Positions 29,221 to 36,906 of a stretch of 64,000 bases of DNA are shown here, in pieces. The translations under genes and the position numbers were made by a program. Numbering within the stretch: position 1 is the stretch's first letter; each line of letters begins with the position of its first letter. The stretch spans positions 1 to 64,000 of the forward strand of contig CANEZL010000021.1 in assembly GCA_947444195.1 (NCBI GenBank). Reading direction: 5' to 3'. The notes beneath the pieces are model-generated. The model was not told where the DNA came from. It searched no databases and saw only the letters and a program-made list of their open reading frames with translations. The stretch is from Methylobacteriaceae bacterium (GTDB lineage Bacteria; Pseudomonadota; Alphaproteobacteria; Rhizobiales; Beijerinckiaceae).

Positions 29221-30384
29221 TCAGCGCAGGTAGATCACGCTGTAGAGCGTCGCCCGCAGCTCGGCCTCGGTGAGCCAGATCCGGCCGTTCTCGCAGCGCT
29301 CCCGGATGCCGGGACGCATCCGGGAGCAGTACTCGCCGGTATTGTCCTGAACCCGGTACTGGCAGCTCCCGCCGGCCCGGCGCCGCGCCACCACCGTGCT
29401 CGAATGGTCGGCGGCGAGGTCCGGGTCCTTCGGGTCGCGGTCCTGGAGGATGTACCAGCTGTAGCCGATAGTGGGGGCGCGGCCGTTGTCGAGGGCGTGG
29501 TCCACCATGGCCAGCATCCGGTCGACCGACCGGCGGCTCGGCGGCGTTCCGGCCTCCAGCAGATCCATGAATTCGAGCTGGTTGGCGGCGACCCGGAAGG
29601 AGACCGGCAGCAGCGGCACCGGGGCGGGCCGGCGCCGGCAGCGGCGCGCCACCTCGCGCAGCCACGCGTCGTTGACCGCGTCGGCCCGGCGGCTGCGCAG
29701 CTTGTCCACGGTGGCGCCGGTGCTGCGGAAGCACATCCGCGGCGCCCGCACCGGGGCGGCGAAGCGCTGGCGCGCGAGGAAGCGGGTGAAATGCGCGTAG
29801 CCCTCGTGGGAGGGCAGGTCGCGCTCGTCGCAGAGGCCGTCGAGGTTGTACAGGAGCGCCGCCGAATCCTCCTCGCCCCCCTCCAGCTTGTCGAAATAGG
29901 GTTCCAGGGCGGGATTGTGCTCGCGGGCGATGTCCACCGCGTTGCGGCTCCAGGCGATGTCCGCGCGGTAGGCCGGGTGGGCCTTCAGATGCGCGGCGAT
30001 CCGGGGATCGCCCAGGGTCTCGAGGCGGGCCGGATCGGCGAAGTAGAACTTGGTGGCGACGTCCAGGGGCGAGACGGACCGGCCGACCCGCTGGGAGATC
30101 ATGTCGGCGGTGGCGTAGGCGAAGCAGATCGCGCTGTCCCCCTGCCCCACCGGGATGTCGGCCGGGCGCGGCGAGAGCAGCACGCCGCCGGGCAGGGCGT
30201 GGGTCGCGGGCGGCATGGCGATCCGCACCGGGGCGCAGCCGGGATTGCGGGCATGGACCGGATCGGCCGGGAGCAGGCGCGGATCCGCGGCCACGGCGGA
30301 GGCGGGCGCGAGCAGCAGCACGGCCGCGAGACGGAGGAGCGAGAGCAAGGGCGGGCACCTGACTGGGAGCCCGCTCCATATCAC
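29221..30384 (-). CDS. exported protein with cryptic papain-like (C1) cysteine-protease signature
   Basis: 387 aa. GTG start at 30384 overlaps the stop of the upstream 104-aa gene (GTGA). Signal peptide about 1-33 (LLSLLRLAAVLLLAPASAVAA). A papain-like catalytic layout is visible: Q81 (oxyanion) six residues before C87 in SAICFAYATADMIS, reminiscent of C-W-A-F-A in papain, then H327 in ADHSSTVVARR and N348 in YRVQDNTG. The order and spacing of Gln/Cys/His/Asn match clan CA family C1. The 200-residue middle is unusually long, with a Cys-rich C-terminus. I know of no characterised homologue. It could be a secreted peptidase acting in the periplasm, or a catalytically retired fold. Confidence 0.65.
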   Translation of the reverse strand: MIWSGLPVRCPPLLSLLRLAAVLLLAPASAVAADPRLLPADPVHARNPGCAPVRIAMPPATHALPGGVLLSPRPADIPVGQGDSAICFAYATADMISQRVGRSVSPLDVATKFYFADPARLETLGDPRIAAHLKAHPAYRADIAWSRNAVDIAREHNPALEPYFDKLEGGEEDSAALLYNLDGLCDERDLPSHEGYAHFTRFLARQRFAAPVRAPRMCFRSTGATVDKLRSRRADAVNDAWLREVARRCRRRPAPVPLLPVSFRVAANQLEFMDLLEAGTPPSRRSVDRMLAMVDHALDNGRAPTIGYSWYILQDRDPKDPDLAADHSSTVVARRRAGGSCQYRVQDNTGEYCSRMRPGIRERCENGRIWLTEAELRATLYSVIYLR

Positions 30385-30695
30385 CGGGCGGCTCCCAGAT
30401 CAGGCCCCCCGCGCCAGGGCGGGGCCCGGTCCGAGGCGAGCAGCGTGTCGCGGGAGGCCGGGCCGGCCACCGCGGGCACGGTCTGGCCGGCCCGGCGCAC
30501 AAGTTCGGTGAGGGCCTCGCGGGCCACCCGCTCGCGGGTTCCCTGCGGGATCGCGGCCACCGGGTCGGCGAGGGCCGCGGAGAGCCTGGGTGCGACCTCG
30601 CCCGGGGGGTGCGGGGCGGACCCGCCGCCCTGCGCGGCGAGATAGGAGAGCGTGCCGATCACGAGGCTCGCGCGCAGCAGGAAGGACAAGGCCAT
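30381..30695 (-). CDS. small exported or membrane-anchored hypothetical protein
   Basis: 104 aa from ATG 30695, which has GGAG about 8 nt upstream; a GTG at 30704 is an alternative. The N-terminal hydrophobic segment (MALSFLLRASLVIGTLSYLAAQG) is a signal peptide or anchor. The remainder is Ala/Pro/Arg-rich with a helical stretch (RERVAREALTELVRRA). It is translationally coupled to the papain-like gene, suggesting the two work together. No family recognised. Confidence 0.6.
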   Translation of the reverse strand: MALSFLLRASLVIGTLSYLAAQGGGSAPHPPGEVAPRLSAALADPVAAIPQGTRERVAREALTELVRRAGQTVPAVAGPASRDTLLASDRAPPWRGGPDLGAAR

Positions 30696-30954
30696 CGGGG
30701 ACACTCCGCCGGGTTCGGGCGGAAGCCTGGCCGGGAGAGACTGAAGCGGCGGTCAACGGGCCGGGCAAACCTTCCGGAATGGTGAACGCGGGCGTCCGCG
30801 ATGCGACGGGAGGCGGTTACCTCGCGGAAAGCATCCCCGCCGATGGGCCGGCCCCCGCAACACTCGTTTAAGCCGCCGCTGCGACGTTCGAGCCGTCTTC
30901 CGCCAACGGGCGGGAGGCACGGCGGCCTCGGGCCGAGCGTAGCGGTGCTGTGTC

Positions 30955-32853
30955 TTGCGTATCAAAGATGTTCTGCCCTCGCTGATCGACGCGCGCCTCG
31001 CGAGCCTCGTGCACGATTCGGTGCTCGGGGATCCGCGCCGCCGCTCCCGCCACGAGCGCTTCATGGTCTCGCGACTCGCCACCGGCGCGGTGATGATGGC
31101 GCTGCTGCCGCCCTATCTGCTCTGGCGCGGGGTGCCCTCGGGCATCGAGGTCATGGCGGTGGCGAGCCTGCTCCTGCCGGTGCTCGGCGCGGTGCTCCTG
31201 TCCCGGACCGGGATCCTCTGGCTCGCCCACGCGGTGGCCTCGGCGGGCTTCACCGGGCTCGTCGTGTGCCTCGCCGGGATGACCGGCGGCGCGGCCTCCG
31301 CCGCCGCGGTCTGGCTGGTGGCCGTTCCCTTCGAGGCGGCGGTCTCCGGCTCGCGCCGGGCCACGGTCGCCGCGGCGGGGCTTGCCGCCTTCGGCGCCCT
31401 GGTCCTGGCCTGCACCGGCCCCTGGCTCGCCACGGTGCCGCTCATCGACATCTCCGCCAGCGTGGCGATGCCGGTCTTCGTCATCACGGCGATCGGGCAC
31501 GTCGCGGCCCAGCTCCTCGGCCATCTGCGCAGCGAGCGCCTCTGGCAGACGGGGATGCAGGACAACGCCGCCCGCGACCGCATGCTGCTCGCGGCCATCG
31601 ACGACCTCGTGACCTGGCACGACGCCAACGGCCGCGTGATCGAGGCGAGCGGCTCGGCCGCCCGGTTCGTCGGCGTCGAGGCGGGGCGCCTGCGCGGGCA
31701 CGGCCTGCTGGAGCGCATCCACGTGGCCGACCGGCCGGCCTTCCTGCAGGCGGTCAGCGACGTGGCCGCCCAGGGACGCCCGGCCACGGTGCAGCTGCGC
31801 CTCCACATCGACGCCGCCGCCGGCCGCACCGACGGCGCCCCGCTGATCCATGCGGAGATGCGCGCGCACCGGATCGAGGGCGGGGCCAACGGCACCATGA
31901 GCGTCGTCGCCGTCACCCGCGACGTCAGCGAGCACCGCCGCCACGCGGAGGAGCTGGAGCGGGCGCGGGCGGAGGCCGAGCGCGCCAACGTCATCAAGAG
32001 CCGCTTCCTCGCCAACGTCACCCACGAGCTGCGCACGCCGCTGAACGCCATCATCGGCTTCTCGGAGGTCCTCTCCGGCGAGGGCGCGGTCCAGCTCGGG
32101 CCGGAGCGCGCCCGGGAATATGCCGGCATCATCGGCGCCTCGGGCCAGCACCTCCTCGACGTGGTGAACACCCTCCTCGACATGAGCCGGATCCAGAGCG
32201 GCAATTTCGACTACGCCCCCGAGCCGATCGACGTGAGCGCCCTGGTGCGCACCTGCTGCGACCTGATGAAGCTGCGCGCCGACTCGGCGGGGATCAGCCT
32301 CGTCCAGGCCTGCGGGCCGGAGCCCATCGAGATCGCGGCCGACGCCCGCGCCTGCCGCCAGATCCTGATCAACCTGCTCTCCAACGCCGTGAAGTTCACC
32401 CCCCGCGGCGGGCGCGTCGAGATCGCCCTGCACCGCACGGCGACGGGCCTCGACATCTCCGTGACCGATACGGGCGCGGGCATCCGCGAGGTCGACCTGC
32501 CCCATCTCGGCACGCCCTTCTTCCAGGGCGGCACCGGGGATTACCGGCGCACCCACGAGGGGACGGGCCTCGGCCTCTCCGTGGTGCGCGGCCTCGTCGG
32601 ACTGCACGGGGGCGCCATCGCCATCGAGAGCGAGCCCGAGGTCGGCACCTGCGTGACGGTGAGCCTGCCCACCGCCTGTCGCTCGCCGGAGATGCCCGCC
32701 GCCCCCGCCCCCGTCGCCACGGCGCCCCGCCGGGCGCTCCGGGCCGCCACGGAGGGCCCGGTGGTCCGCTTCCCCCTCGGCCTGTTCGAGCCCGCCCCCT
32801 CGCGCGGCGAGCGCGCCGCCGAGGCGACCGCGCCGATGCGGCGCAGCGCCTGA
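30955..32853 (+). CDS. membrane histidine kinase, DivJ-like
   Basis: 632 aa. An N-terminal hydrophobic sensor has about six transmembrane helices between residues 38 and 190. A PAS-like domain follows (about 205-320; DDLVTWHDANGRVIEASGSA). HisKA has H357 in NVTHELRTPLNAIIGFSEVL, and HATPase has NLLSNAVKF, DTGAGI and GTGLGLSVV boxes to about 570. A Pro/Ala-rich tail follows. The multi-helix N-terminus plus PAS plus this H-box is the architecture of Caulobacter DivJ, which phosphorylates DivK; identity is inferred from layout. The gene 3' to it, separated by 11 nt, encodes a membrane peptidoglycan-binding protein, a possible link between cell-cycle signalling and wall. Confidence 0.8.
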   Translation: MRIKDVLPSLIDARLASLVHDSVLGDPRRRSRHERFMVSRLATGAVMMALLPPYLLWRGVPSGIEVMAVASLLLPVLGAVLLSRTGILWLAHAVASAGFTGLVVCLAGMTGGAASAAAVWLVAVPFEAAVSGSRRATVAAAGLAAFGALVLACTGPWLATVPLIDISASVAMPVFVITAIGHVAAQLLGHLRSERLWQTGMQDNAARDRMLLAAIDDLVTWHDANGRVIEASGSAARFVGVEAGRLRGHGLLERIHVADRPAFLQAVSDVAAQGRPATVQLRLHIDAAAGRTDGAPLIHAEMRAHRIEGGANGTMSVVAVTRDVSEHRRHAEELERARAEAERANVIKSRFLANVTHELRTPLNAIIGFSEVLSGEGAVQLGPERAREYAGIIGASGQHLLDVVNTLLDMSRIQSGNFDYAPEPIDVSALVRTCCDLMKLRADSAGISLVQACGPEPIEIAADARACRQILINLLSNAVKFTPRGGRVEIALHRTATGLDISVTDTGAGIREVDLPHLGTPFFQGGTGDYRRTHEGTGLGLSVVRGLVGLHGGAIAIESEPEVGTCVTVSLPTACRSPEMPAAPAPVATAPRRALRAATEGPVVRFPLGLFEPAPSRGERAAEATAPMRRSA

Positions 32854-32864
32854 AGGAACCGCGC

Positions 32865-33515
32865 ATGTCCGAGTATCGCGAGATCAGCGTCGCGCGCGAC
32901 GAACGCCCCGCCCGCAAGGCCGCCGTCCGGCCGGCCCCGCGCGCGCCGGCCGGCCGGCGGACCCGGCCGGCCCTCGACGGCCGGCGGGTCCTCGGCGCGC
33001 TCCTGCGGACCTGCCGCTCCCGCCCGGCCGGCATCCTCGGGTCGCTCGCGATCCTCGGGGCGGTCGCCGCCATCTGCGTGAACGCCCTCGGCTCCCAGAG
33101 CGGGCGCCACCCGGCCCCGATCCTGCCGAAGGTGGCGATCCGCCAGGACGCGGCCCGCCCGTCCAAGGCGCCGGACCCCGCCGCCGCGGAGCCCGCCCGC
33201 GCCGCCGAAGCGGCGAAGCCCCCGCGCGACCCGATCGCCGCGCTGATCCGCCAGGAGGAGACCACGGCCTCGGTGACGCCGAAGCCCGCGGCCAAGGCGG
33301 AGAAGACCGAGAAGACCGACGCGGCGGTGCTCCAGGCGCAGCGCGCCCTGAACAAGCTCGGCTACGGCCCCCTGAAGACCGACGGCCTGATGGGCCCCGG
33401 CACCCGCGCCGCCCTGGAGAAGTTCGAGCGCGACCGCAAGCTCCCGGTGAAGGGCGAGGCGGGCGGCCGGACCCTGCGCGAGCTCGCCGCCCGGAGCTCG
33501 GACCGGCAGGGTTGA
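32865..33515 (+). CDS. membrane-anchored peptidoglycan-binding domain protein
   Basis: 216 aa. Cytoplasmic basic N-terminus, one transmembrane helix (about 63-82; AGILGSLAILGAVAAICVNA), a Pro/Ala/Lys-rich linker, and a PG_binding_1 domain at about 150-210 (VLQAQRALNKLGYGPLKTDG, GPGTRAALEKFERDR). Signal-anchor topology puts the binding domain in the periplasm, where it would tether the membrane to peptidoglycan. Starts at ATG 32865 with AAGGA just upstream, 11 nt after the DivJ-like kinase, so probably co-transcribed. No catalytic domain. Confidence 0.8.
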   Translation: MSEYREISVARDERPARKAAVRPAPRAPAGRRTRPALDGRRVLGALLRTCRSRPAGILGSLAILGAVAAICVNALGSQSGRHPAPILPKVAIRQDAARPSKAPDPAAAEPARAAEAAKPPRDPIAALIRQEETTASVTPKPAAKAEKTEKTDAAVLQAQRALNKLGYGPLKTDGLMGPGTRAALEKFERDRKLPVKGEAGGRTLRELAARSSDRQG

Positions 33516-33560
33516 TGCGCGAAGCTCCGCCCCTCGCGGTGAGGGCGATCGCGGGCCGCT

Positions 33561-34757
33561 CTACGGCGCCACCCCGTCGTAGGCGGCGAGGTCGGGCGCC
33601 TTGGGCGGCCGTGAGAAGAGCCTGCCCGCCGCGCGGCGAAGGGCGGGCTTGCTGGCGACGCGCAAGGCGCCGTGGAGCAGGCGGATGCCCAGGCGACTCT
33701 TCGGGTTCGCGAGTTTCGGCGCGAGTTTCGGTACGCCCTGGCCCTCCTCGACCATGGGACGCATCGCCCGCTCGTAGCGCGCGAAGGCGTCCGCGACGTC
33801 GGACGTCCGCGACAATTCCTGGGCGAGCACGAAGGCCCCGGTGATCGCGAGGGTGGTGCCGATCCCCGCGAGCGGGGTCGCGCACCACGCGGCGTCCCCG
33901 GTCAGCGCGACGCGGCCCTTCGACCAGCGCGGCATCCGGACCTGGCGCAGGACGTCGAAGTAGAAGTCCTGCGTGGCGTCCAGGCCGGCGAGGACGCGTT
34001 CGGCCTGCCAGCCGGCGTCCGCGAAGCGCTCGCGGAGAAAGGCCTTCTGCCGGTCGACGCTCCAGTCCTGCGCGCCCGCGCCCGGCTGCCGGACGGAGAG
34101 CATCGCCCGCGTCGTGCCCTTGCGGTCGGGGCGCAGCGACACGCTCCGGCCCCCCGTGGCGTTGTACCAGCGCCACATCCGGTCATCGCCCGCGATCCGC
34201 TGGATGGTGAAATAGGCGATGGTGAGGTCCATCCAGCGCGGGTCGTTCTCGCCGGGAAAGACGCGGTCGCGCGTGGCCGATCCGACGCCCTCGGCGACCA
34301 CGACGGCGTCGTAGCGCTCCGTGAGGCCGCTCGCGAAGCGGACCGTTGCGGCATCCCCCTCCTCCACGATCTCCAGGACGCTGTCGCCGAAGCGGAAGCC
34401 GGCCTCGCCCTGCGCGGCCTCGAAGAGGAGCCGCGCGAGGTCGCCGCGCAGGATCTCCATCTCCGCCGTCGGCCCGTCGCTGCCGAGCTCGTCCGTCACG
34501 AACTTCGCGACGATCCGGCCGCGTCCGTCGACCCATGCGGTCCCGGTCTCGCCCGTGCCCTGTTCGAGGGCGCGCTTCTCCAGCCCCATCCGGCGCAGCA
34601 CGTCGCGGCCCACGCCCCGCACGTCGATGTTCTGGCCCCCGTCCCGGAAGGCGGGCGCCCGCTCGACCACCGTGACCGCGTGCCCGAGACGGGCGAGCCA
34701 CCACGCGAGCGTGGCACCGGCGACGCTGGCGCCGGTGACGAGGATGCGATGGGCCAT
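33561..34757 (-). CDS. FAD-dependent monooxygenase (PHBH/TetX-like)
   Basis: 398 aa. The N-terminal Rossmann FAD motif is ILVTGASVAGATLAWWLARLG (GxGxxG variant) with the acidic ribose-binding residue in VERAP. The DG motif is not clearly spelled. The second FAD box is GRVALTGDAAWCATPLAG near 300. The overall pattern matches class A flavoprotein monooxygenases that hydroxylate aromatics, polyketides or antibiotics. ATG 34757 is the first Met before the FAD motif; the frame is open far upstream but only through repeat DNA. It lies downstream of a MarR-type gene on the same strand, suggesting MarR control of a detoxification enzyme, though that regulator is broken. Substrate unknown. Confidence 0.85.
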   Translation of the reverse strand: MAHRILVTGASVAGATLAWWLARLGHAVTVVERAPAFRDGGQNIDVRGVGRDVLRRMGLEKRALEQGTGETGTAWVDGRGRIVAKFVTDELGSDGPTAEMEILRGDLARLLFEAAQGEAGFRFGDSVLEIVEEGDAATVRFASGLTERYDAVVVAEGVGSATRDRVFPGENDPRWMDLTIAYFTIQRIAGDDRMWRWYNATGGRSVSLRPDRKGTTRAMLSVRQPGAGAQDWSVDRQKAFLRERFADAGWQAERVLAGLDATQDFYFDVLRQVRMPRWSKGRVALTGDAAWCATPLAGIGTTLAITGAFVLAQELSRTSDVADAFARYERAMRPMVEEGQGVPKLAPKLANPKSRLGIRLLHGALRVASKPALRRAAGRLFSRPPKAPDLAAYDGVAP

Positions 34758-34800
34758 GGCGCCTTTCCTGCCGGGCTGGATGGGGATCTCCCGCGGATCT

Positions 34801-34839
34801 AGCCCATCGTCCTGGAAATCGGATCCAGGACGATGGGCT
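34801..34839. repeat. perfect 15-bp inverted repeat upstream of the monooxygenase
   Basis: Arms AGCCCATCGTCCTGG and CCAGGACGATGGGCT (34801-34815 and 34825-34839), 9-nt loop, 44 nt upstream of the monooxygenase start. Could be an operator, a transcript-leader hairpin, or part of the adjacent repeat element. Confidence 0.7.
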
Positions 34840-34888
34840 AGGCTTTTGATTTGAGATCGTCTTTTTCCGAAAGCCGGCAACCACCTTT

Positions 34889-35004
34889 CGGGACGATGCG
34901 CTAGAGCGTGCTGCTTTTTCACGGAAACATCAGCACGCTCTATCTTGTTGTGATCGCACGATGATCCCGAAAAACCGGATTCCACTTTCTCGCATTGTGC
35001 TCTA
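34889..35004. repeat. dispersed palindromic repeat, copy A
   Basis: About 115 nt: a hairpin with 12-bp arms (34902-34913 and 34931-34942; TAGAGCGTGCTG and its complement), then GATCGCACGATGATCCCGAA, AACCGGATTCCAC and CGCATTGTGCTCTA. The same order of blocks occurs at 35549-35645 and 50622-50724. It lies between the monooxygenase and the MarR remnant. Confidence 0.75.
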
Positions 35005-35010
35005 GGCCCG

Positions 35011-35044
35011 GCGCTAGATATATCAACAGTGATACATCTAGCGC
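35011..35044. promoter_or_regulatory. 34-bp imperfect palindrome, candidate MarR operator
   Basis: Outer arms GCGCTAGAT (35011-35019) and ATCTAGCGC (35036-35044) are perfect. The inner part carries near-symmetric TATATCA/TGATACA around ACAG. It overlaps the last codons of the MarR remnant, about 255 nt upstream of the monooxygenase. The TGTATCA-type half-sites look like MarR-family operators. Confidence 0.5.
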
Positions 35045-35499
35045 GATGTCTCGAGGTTGGACGCCATCCGCTGAAGGAGCGCGACGGCAAGGGTCCGCTC
35101 GGCGGGTGCGAAGCCCGCCAGCGCTCTCTCGTTGCCTCCGGCGAGGGCGGAGCCGGCCGCCCGCACCGCGTCGTGCCCGGCGGGGGTCAGGGCGATCAGC
35201 ACCGCCCGCCCGTCCCGATCATGCCGGCCCCGCGCGATCAGGCCGGAGCGCTCCAGGCGCGCGAGCGTCGCGACCATGGCGGGCTGCCGGTTCGAGGACC
35301 GGCGGACGAGGTCGCGCTGGAGCAGGGGCCCCTATTCGGCGAGCAGAAGCAGGGGTGCGAGTTGCGCCACCGGGAGACCCAGCGGCGCCAGATCGCGGTC
35401 GACGGCACGGATGAACAGGCGGGCGACGCGGTTGGCGAGGAAGCCCGGCGCCTCGTCGCGCCCGCATGGCGGCTCCGTCCCGGTGATGTCGTCTCGCAT
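35038..35499 (-). pseudogene. MarR-family regulator interrupted by an in-frame amber stop
   Basis: From ATG 35499 the frame reads through about 54 codons (ANRVARLFIRAVDRDLAPLG, VAQLAPLLLLAE) to TAG at 35334-35332. It then continues in the same frame with GPLLQRDLVRRSSNRQPAMV, ATLARLERSGLIARGRHDRD, and GRAVLIALTPAG to the stop at 35038. Together this is a complete winged-helix MarR protein of about 153 aa, with the stop at the turn before the recognition helix; only a downstream fragment from ATG 35277 would be translated. A single base change would restore the likely Glu/Gln/His codon. The break would derepress its targets, perhaps the adjacent monooxygenase. Confidence 0.75.
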
Positions 35500-35548
35500 G
35501 ATGCGTGCTGCGAACGTCCCAGGGTTCCCGCGACGGGCCCCGGCCTCG

Positions 35549-35702
35549 ATCGCCGTCGTTCCACGGAAGCGGCGGCACGCTCCATCTCTCTATGGTCGCA
35601 AGACGAATCCGGAAAACCGGATTCTACGGTCCCGCATCGCGCTCTCGTGGTCGCGCGATGATCCCGAAAAGCCGGTTTCCGCCTCGTCGCGCCGTGCTCC
35701 GA
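35549..35702. repeat. dispersed palindromic repeat, copy B plus a second partial tail
   Basis: Blocks CACGGAAGC, GGCACGCTCCATC, TGGTCGCAAGACGA, AAAACCGGATTCTAC and CGCATCGCGCTCT follow the order of copy A. At about 35648-35702 the tail recurs (GGTCGCGCGATGATCCCGAA, AGCCGGTTTCC, GCGCCGTGCTCC), so two tails sit in tandem. The hairpin part is degenerate here. Confidence 0.65.
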
Positions 35703-35800
35703 CGCCTTCGGCACCGATCCGCATCGCGCGGGCGGCGTGCGCGATTGCATCCCCGGCCCCGCGCGGGCATCTCCGGCGGATCCCAGCCCGAAGGATGCCG

Positions 35801-36145
35801 ATGCCGCGCCTGCGCTCCGATTTCGTGGTCTCCGCCCATCTGCGCCGCCTGAACGGGCTGAACATCCCGGCGGTGCTGCGCCGGCGCGGCGCGGCGGAGG
35901 CGGGCGCGATCTTCGTGAAGGTGGACCGCCTCGACGGCAGCGCCGACCTCTACGGGCCCGCCCCCCAGGCCCTGTTCGAGGCGGAGGATTCGGGCGTGCG
36001 CCGCTTCAGCGCCCTCCTTTCGGGCGCGAGCCCCCTCGACGTGGAGGAGCGGCTCACCCGCGAGATCCGCTTCGATTCCGACCTCTGGATCATCGAGATC
36101 GACGACCGCGCCGGGCGCCACCTCCTCGATCTGGCGGAGGGGTGA
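35801..36145 (+). CDS. DUF1491 family protein
   Basis: 114 aa. Matches the DUF1491 pattern I recall: LRSDFVVSAHLRRLN at the start, RRGAAEAGAIFVKVDRLDG in the middle, ADLYGPAPQ, and RFDSDLWIIEIDDRAGRHLL at the end. Cytosolic, widely conserved in alphaproteobacteria, function unknown. Start taken at the second ATG (35801), which leaves AAGGA 5 nt upstream; ATG 35795 adds two residues. Stands alone downstream of a repeat element. Confidence 0.8.
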   Translation: MPRLRSDFVVSAHLRRLNGLNIPAVLRRRGAAEAGAIFVKVDRLDGSADLYGPAPQALFEAEDSGVRRFSALLSGASPLDVEERLTREIRFDSDLWIIEIDDRAGRHLLDLAEG

Positions 36146-36492
36146 CGCGCCTCGGCACCTGTTTTCGTCCTCAGTTCAAGGCTCTACGTCATCCTCGCAA
36201 GTCTCGTGGACGGGGGGACCCTGATCGGGTTGGATCTGCGGCAATGGGTAGGACACCGGCTCATCCCTGGGCTTTGGAGTCCGAATCTCGGAGCCTGTTT
36301 GACGCGGTCGTTCGAAGGATTGATCGATCTGTCCGGTCGTGGACCTCAGCTTGAGGCGACCCTCGCTCCGGCAAGGGACCTCGAAGCATGAGTTGAGGCT
36401 TTGGGAAGAACTCAAACAGGTTCTCGGAATGAGGCCGAGGATGGGAGCGGGCGGATCGTTCAGAGGACCGGGACATCCCGTCCACCGGGATT
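36146..36492. other. intergenic region with inverted-repeat structure
   Basis: About 350 nt with no gene. CCTGTTTGA (about 36295-36303) and TCAAACAGG (about 36411-36419) form the arms of a long imperfect inverted structure enclosing about 110 nt, with inner complementary stretches around CTCAGCTTGAG. It has the look of another dispersed intergenic element of this genome, and it separates convergent genes. Confidence 0.5.
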
Positions 36493-36891
36493 TCAGGCCG
36501 GCTTGCGCTCCAGGATTTCGATGCGCACACCGTCCGGCCCGTCGAGGAAGGCCGTGCGCAGGTGCGGGTTCACCTGTGTGAGGGGGGCGACGAAGGCGAT
36601 GCCCCGGGCGGCGAGGTCGGCCACGGCCGCATCGATATCGGCCACGCGCAGGCCGACATGCTCCAGGCCGCGATGGGGCGGCACGGCGGCCTCGGCGATC
36701 CCCTCCGGCGCCTGCTCGATGAACAGGGTGAGGCCGCCGAGATCGAGCGCCACGCGGCTCACCGGATCGGTGCCGACCCGGCCCGTCTCGCGCGCGCCGA
36801 AGGTCTCCACGTAGAAGCGCGCCGCCGCCACCGCGTCGCGGCTGCGCAGGTGCACGTGGTCGCAGGCATAGGTCATCGTGGCGGGGGCCAT
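36493..36891 (-). CDS. VOC (glyoxalase/methylmalonyl-CoA epimerase-like) protein
   Basis: 132 aa. Vicinal oxygen chelate fold with two beta-alpha-beta-beta-beta modules: CDHVHLRSRDAVAAARFYVE with a metal His near 12-14, and RGLEHVGLRVADIDAAVADL with a second His. The C-terminal Glu ligand is in GVRIEILERKP. The metal set H/H/E is compatible with epimerase, glyoxalase or dioxygenase chemistry, but the substrate cannot be assigned. It lies 15 nt upstream of the YdiJ-type dehydrogenase stop-side on the same strand, i.e. downstream in one transcription unit with it. Confidence 0.8.
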   Translation of the reverse strand: MAPATMTYACDHVHLRSRDAVAAARFYVETFGARETGRVGTDPVSRVALDLGGLTLFIEQAPEGIAEAAVPPHRGLEHVGLRVADIDAAVADLAARGIAFVAPLTQVNPHLRTAFLDGPDGVRIEILERKPA

Positions 36892-36906
36892 GGGTCGTCT
36901 CCCGTG

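Noticed and set aside
35332..35334. Programmed amber read-through or pyrrolysine in the MarR gene
   Set aside because: No pyrrolysine machinery or recoding structure seen. A simple nonsense mutation is the more economical explanation.
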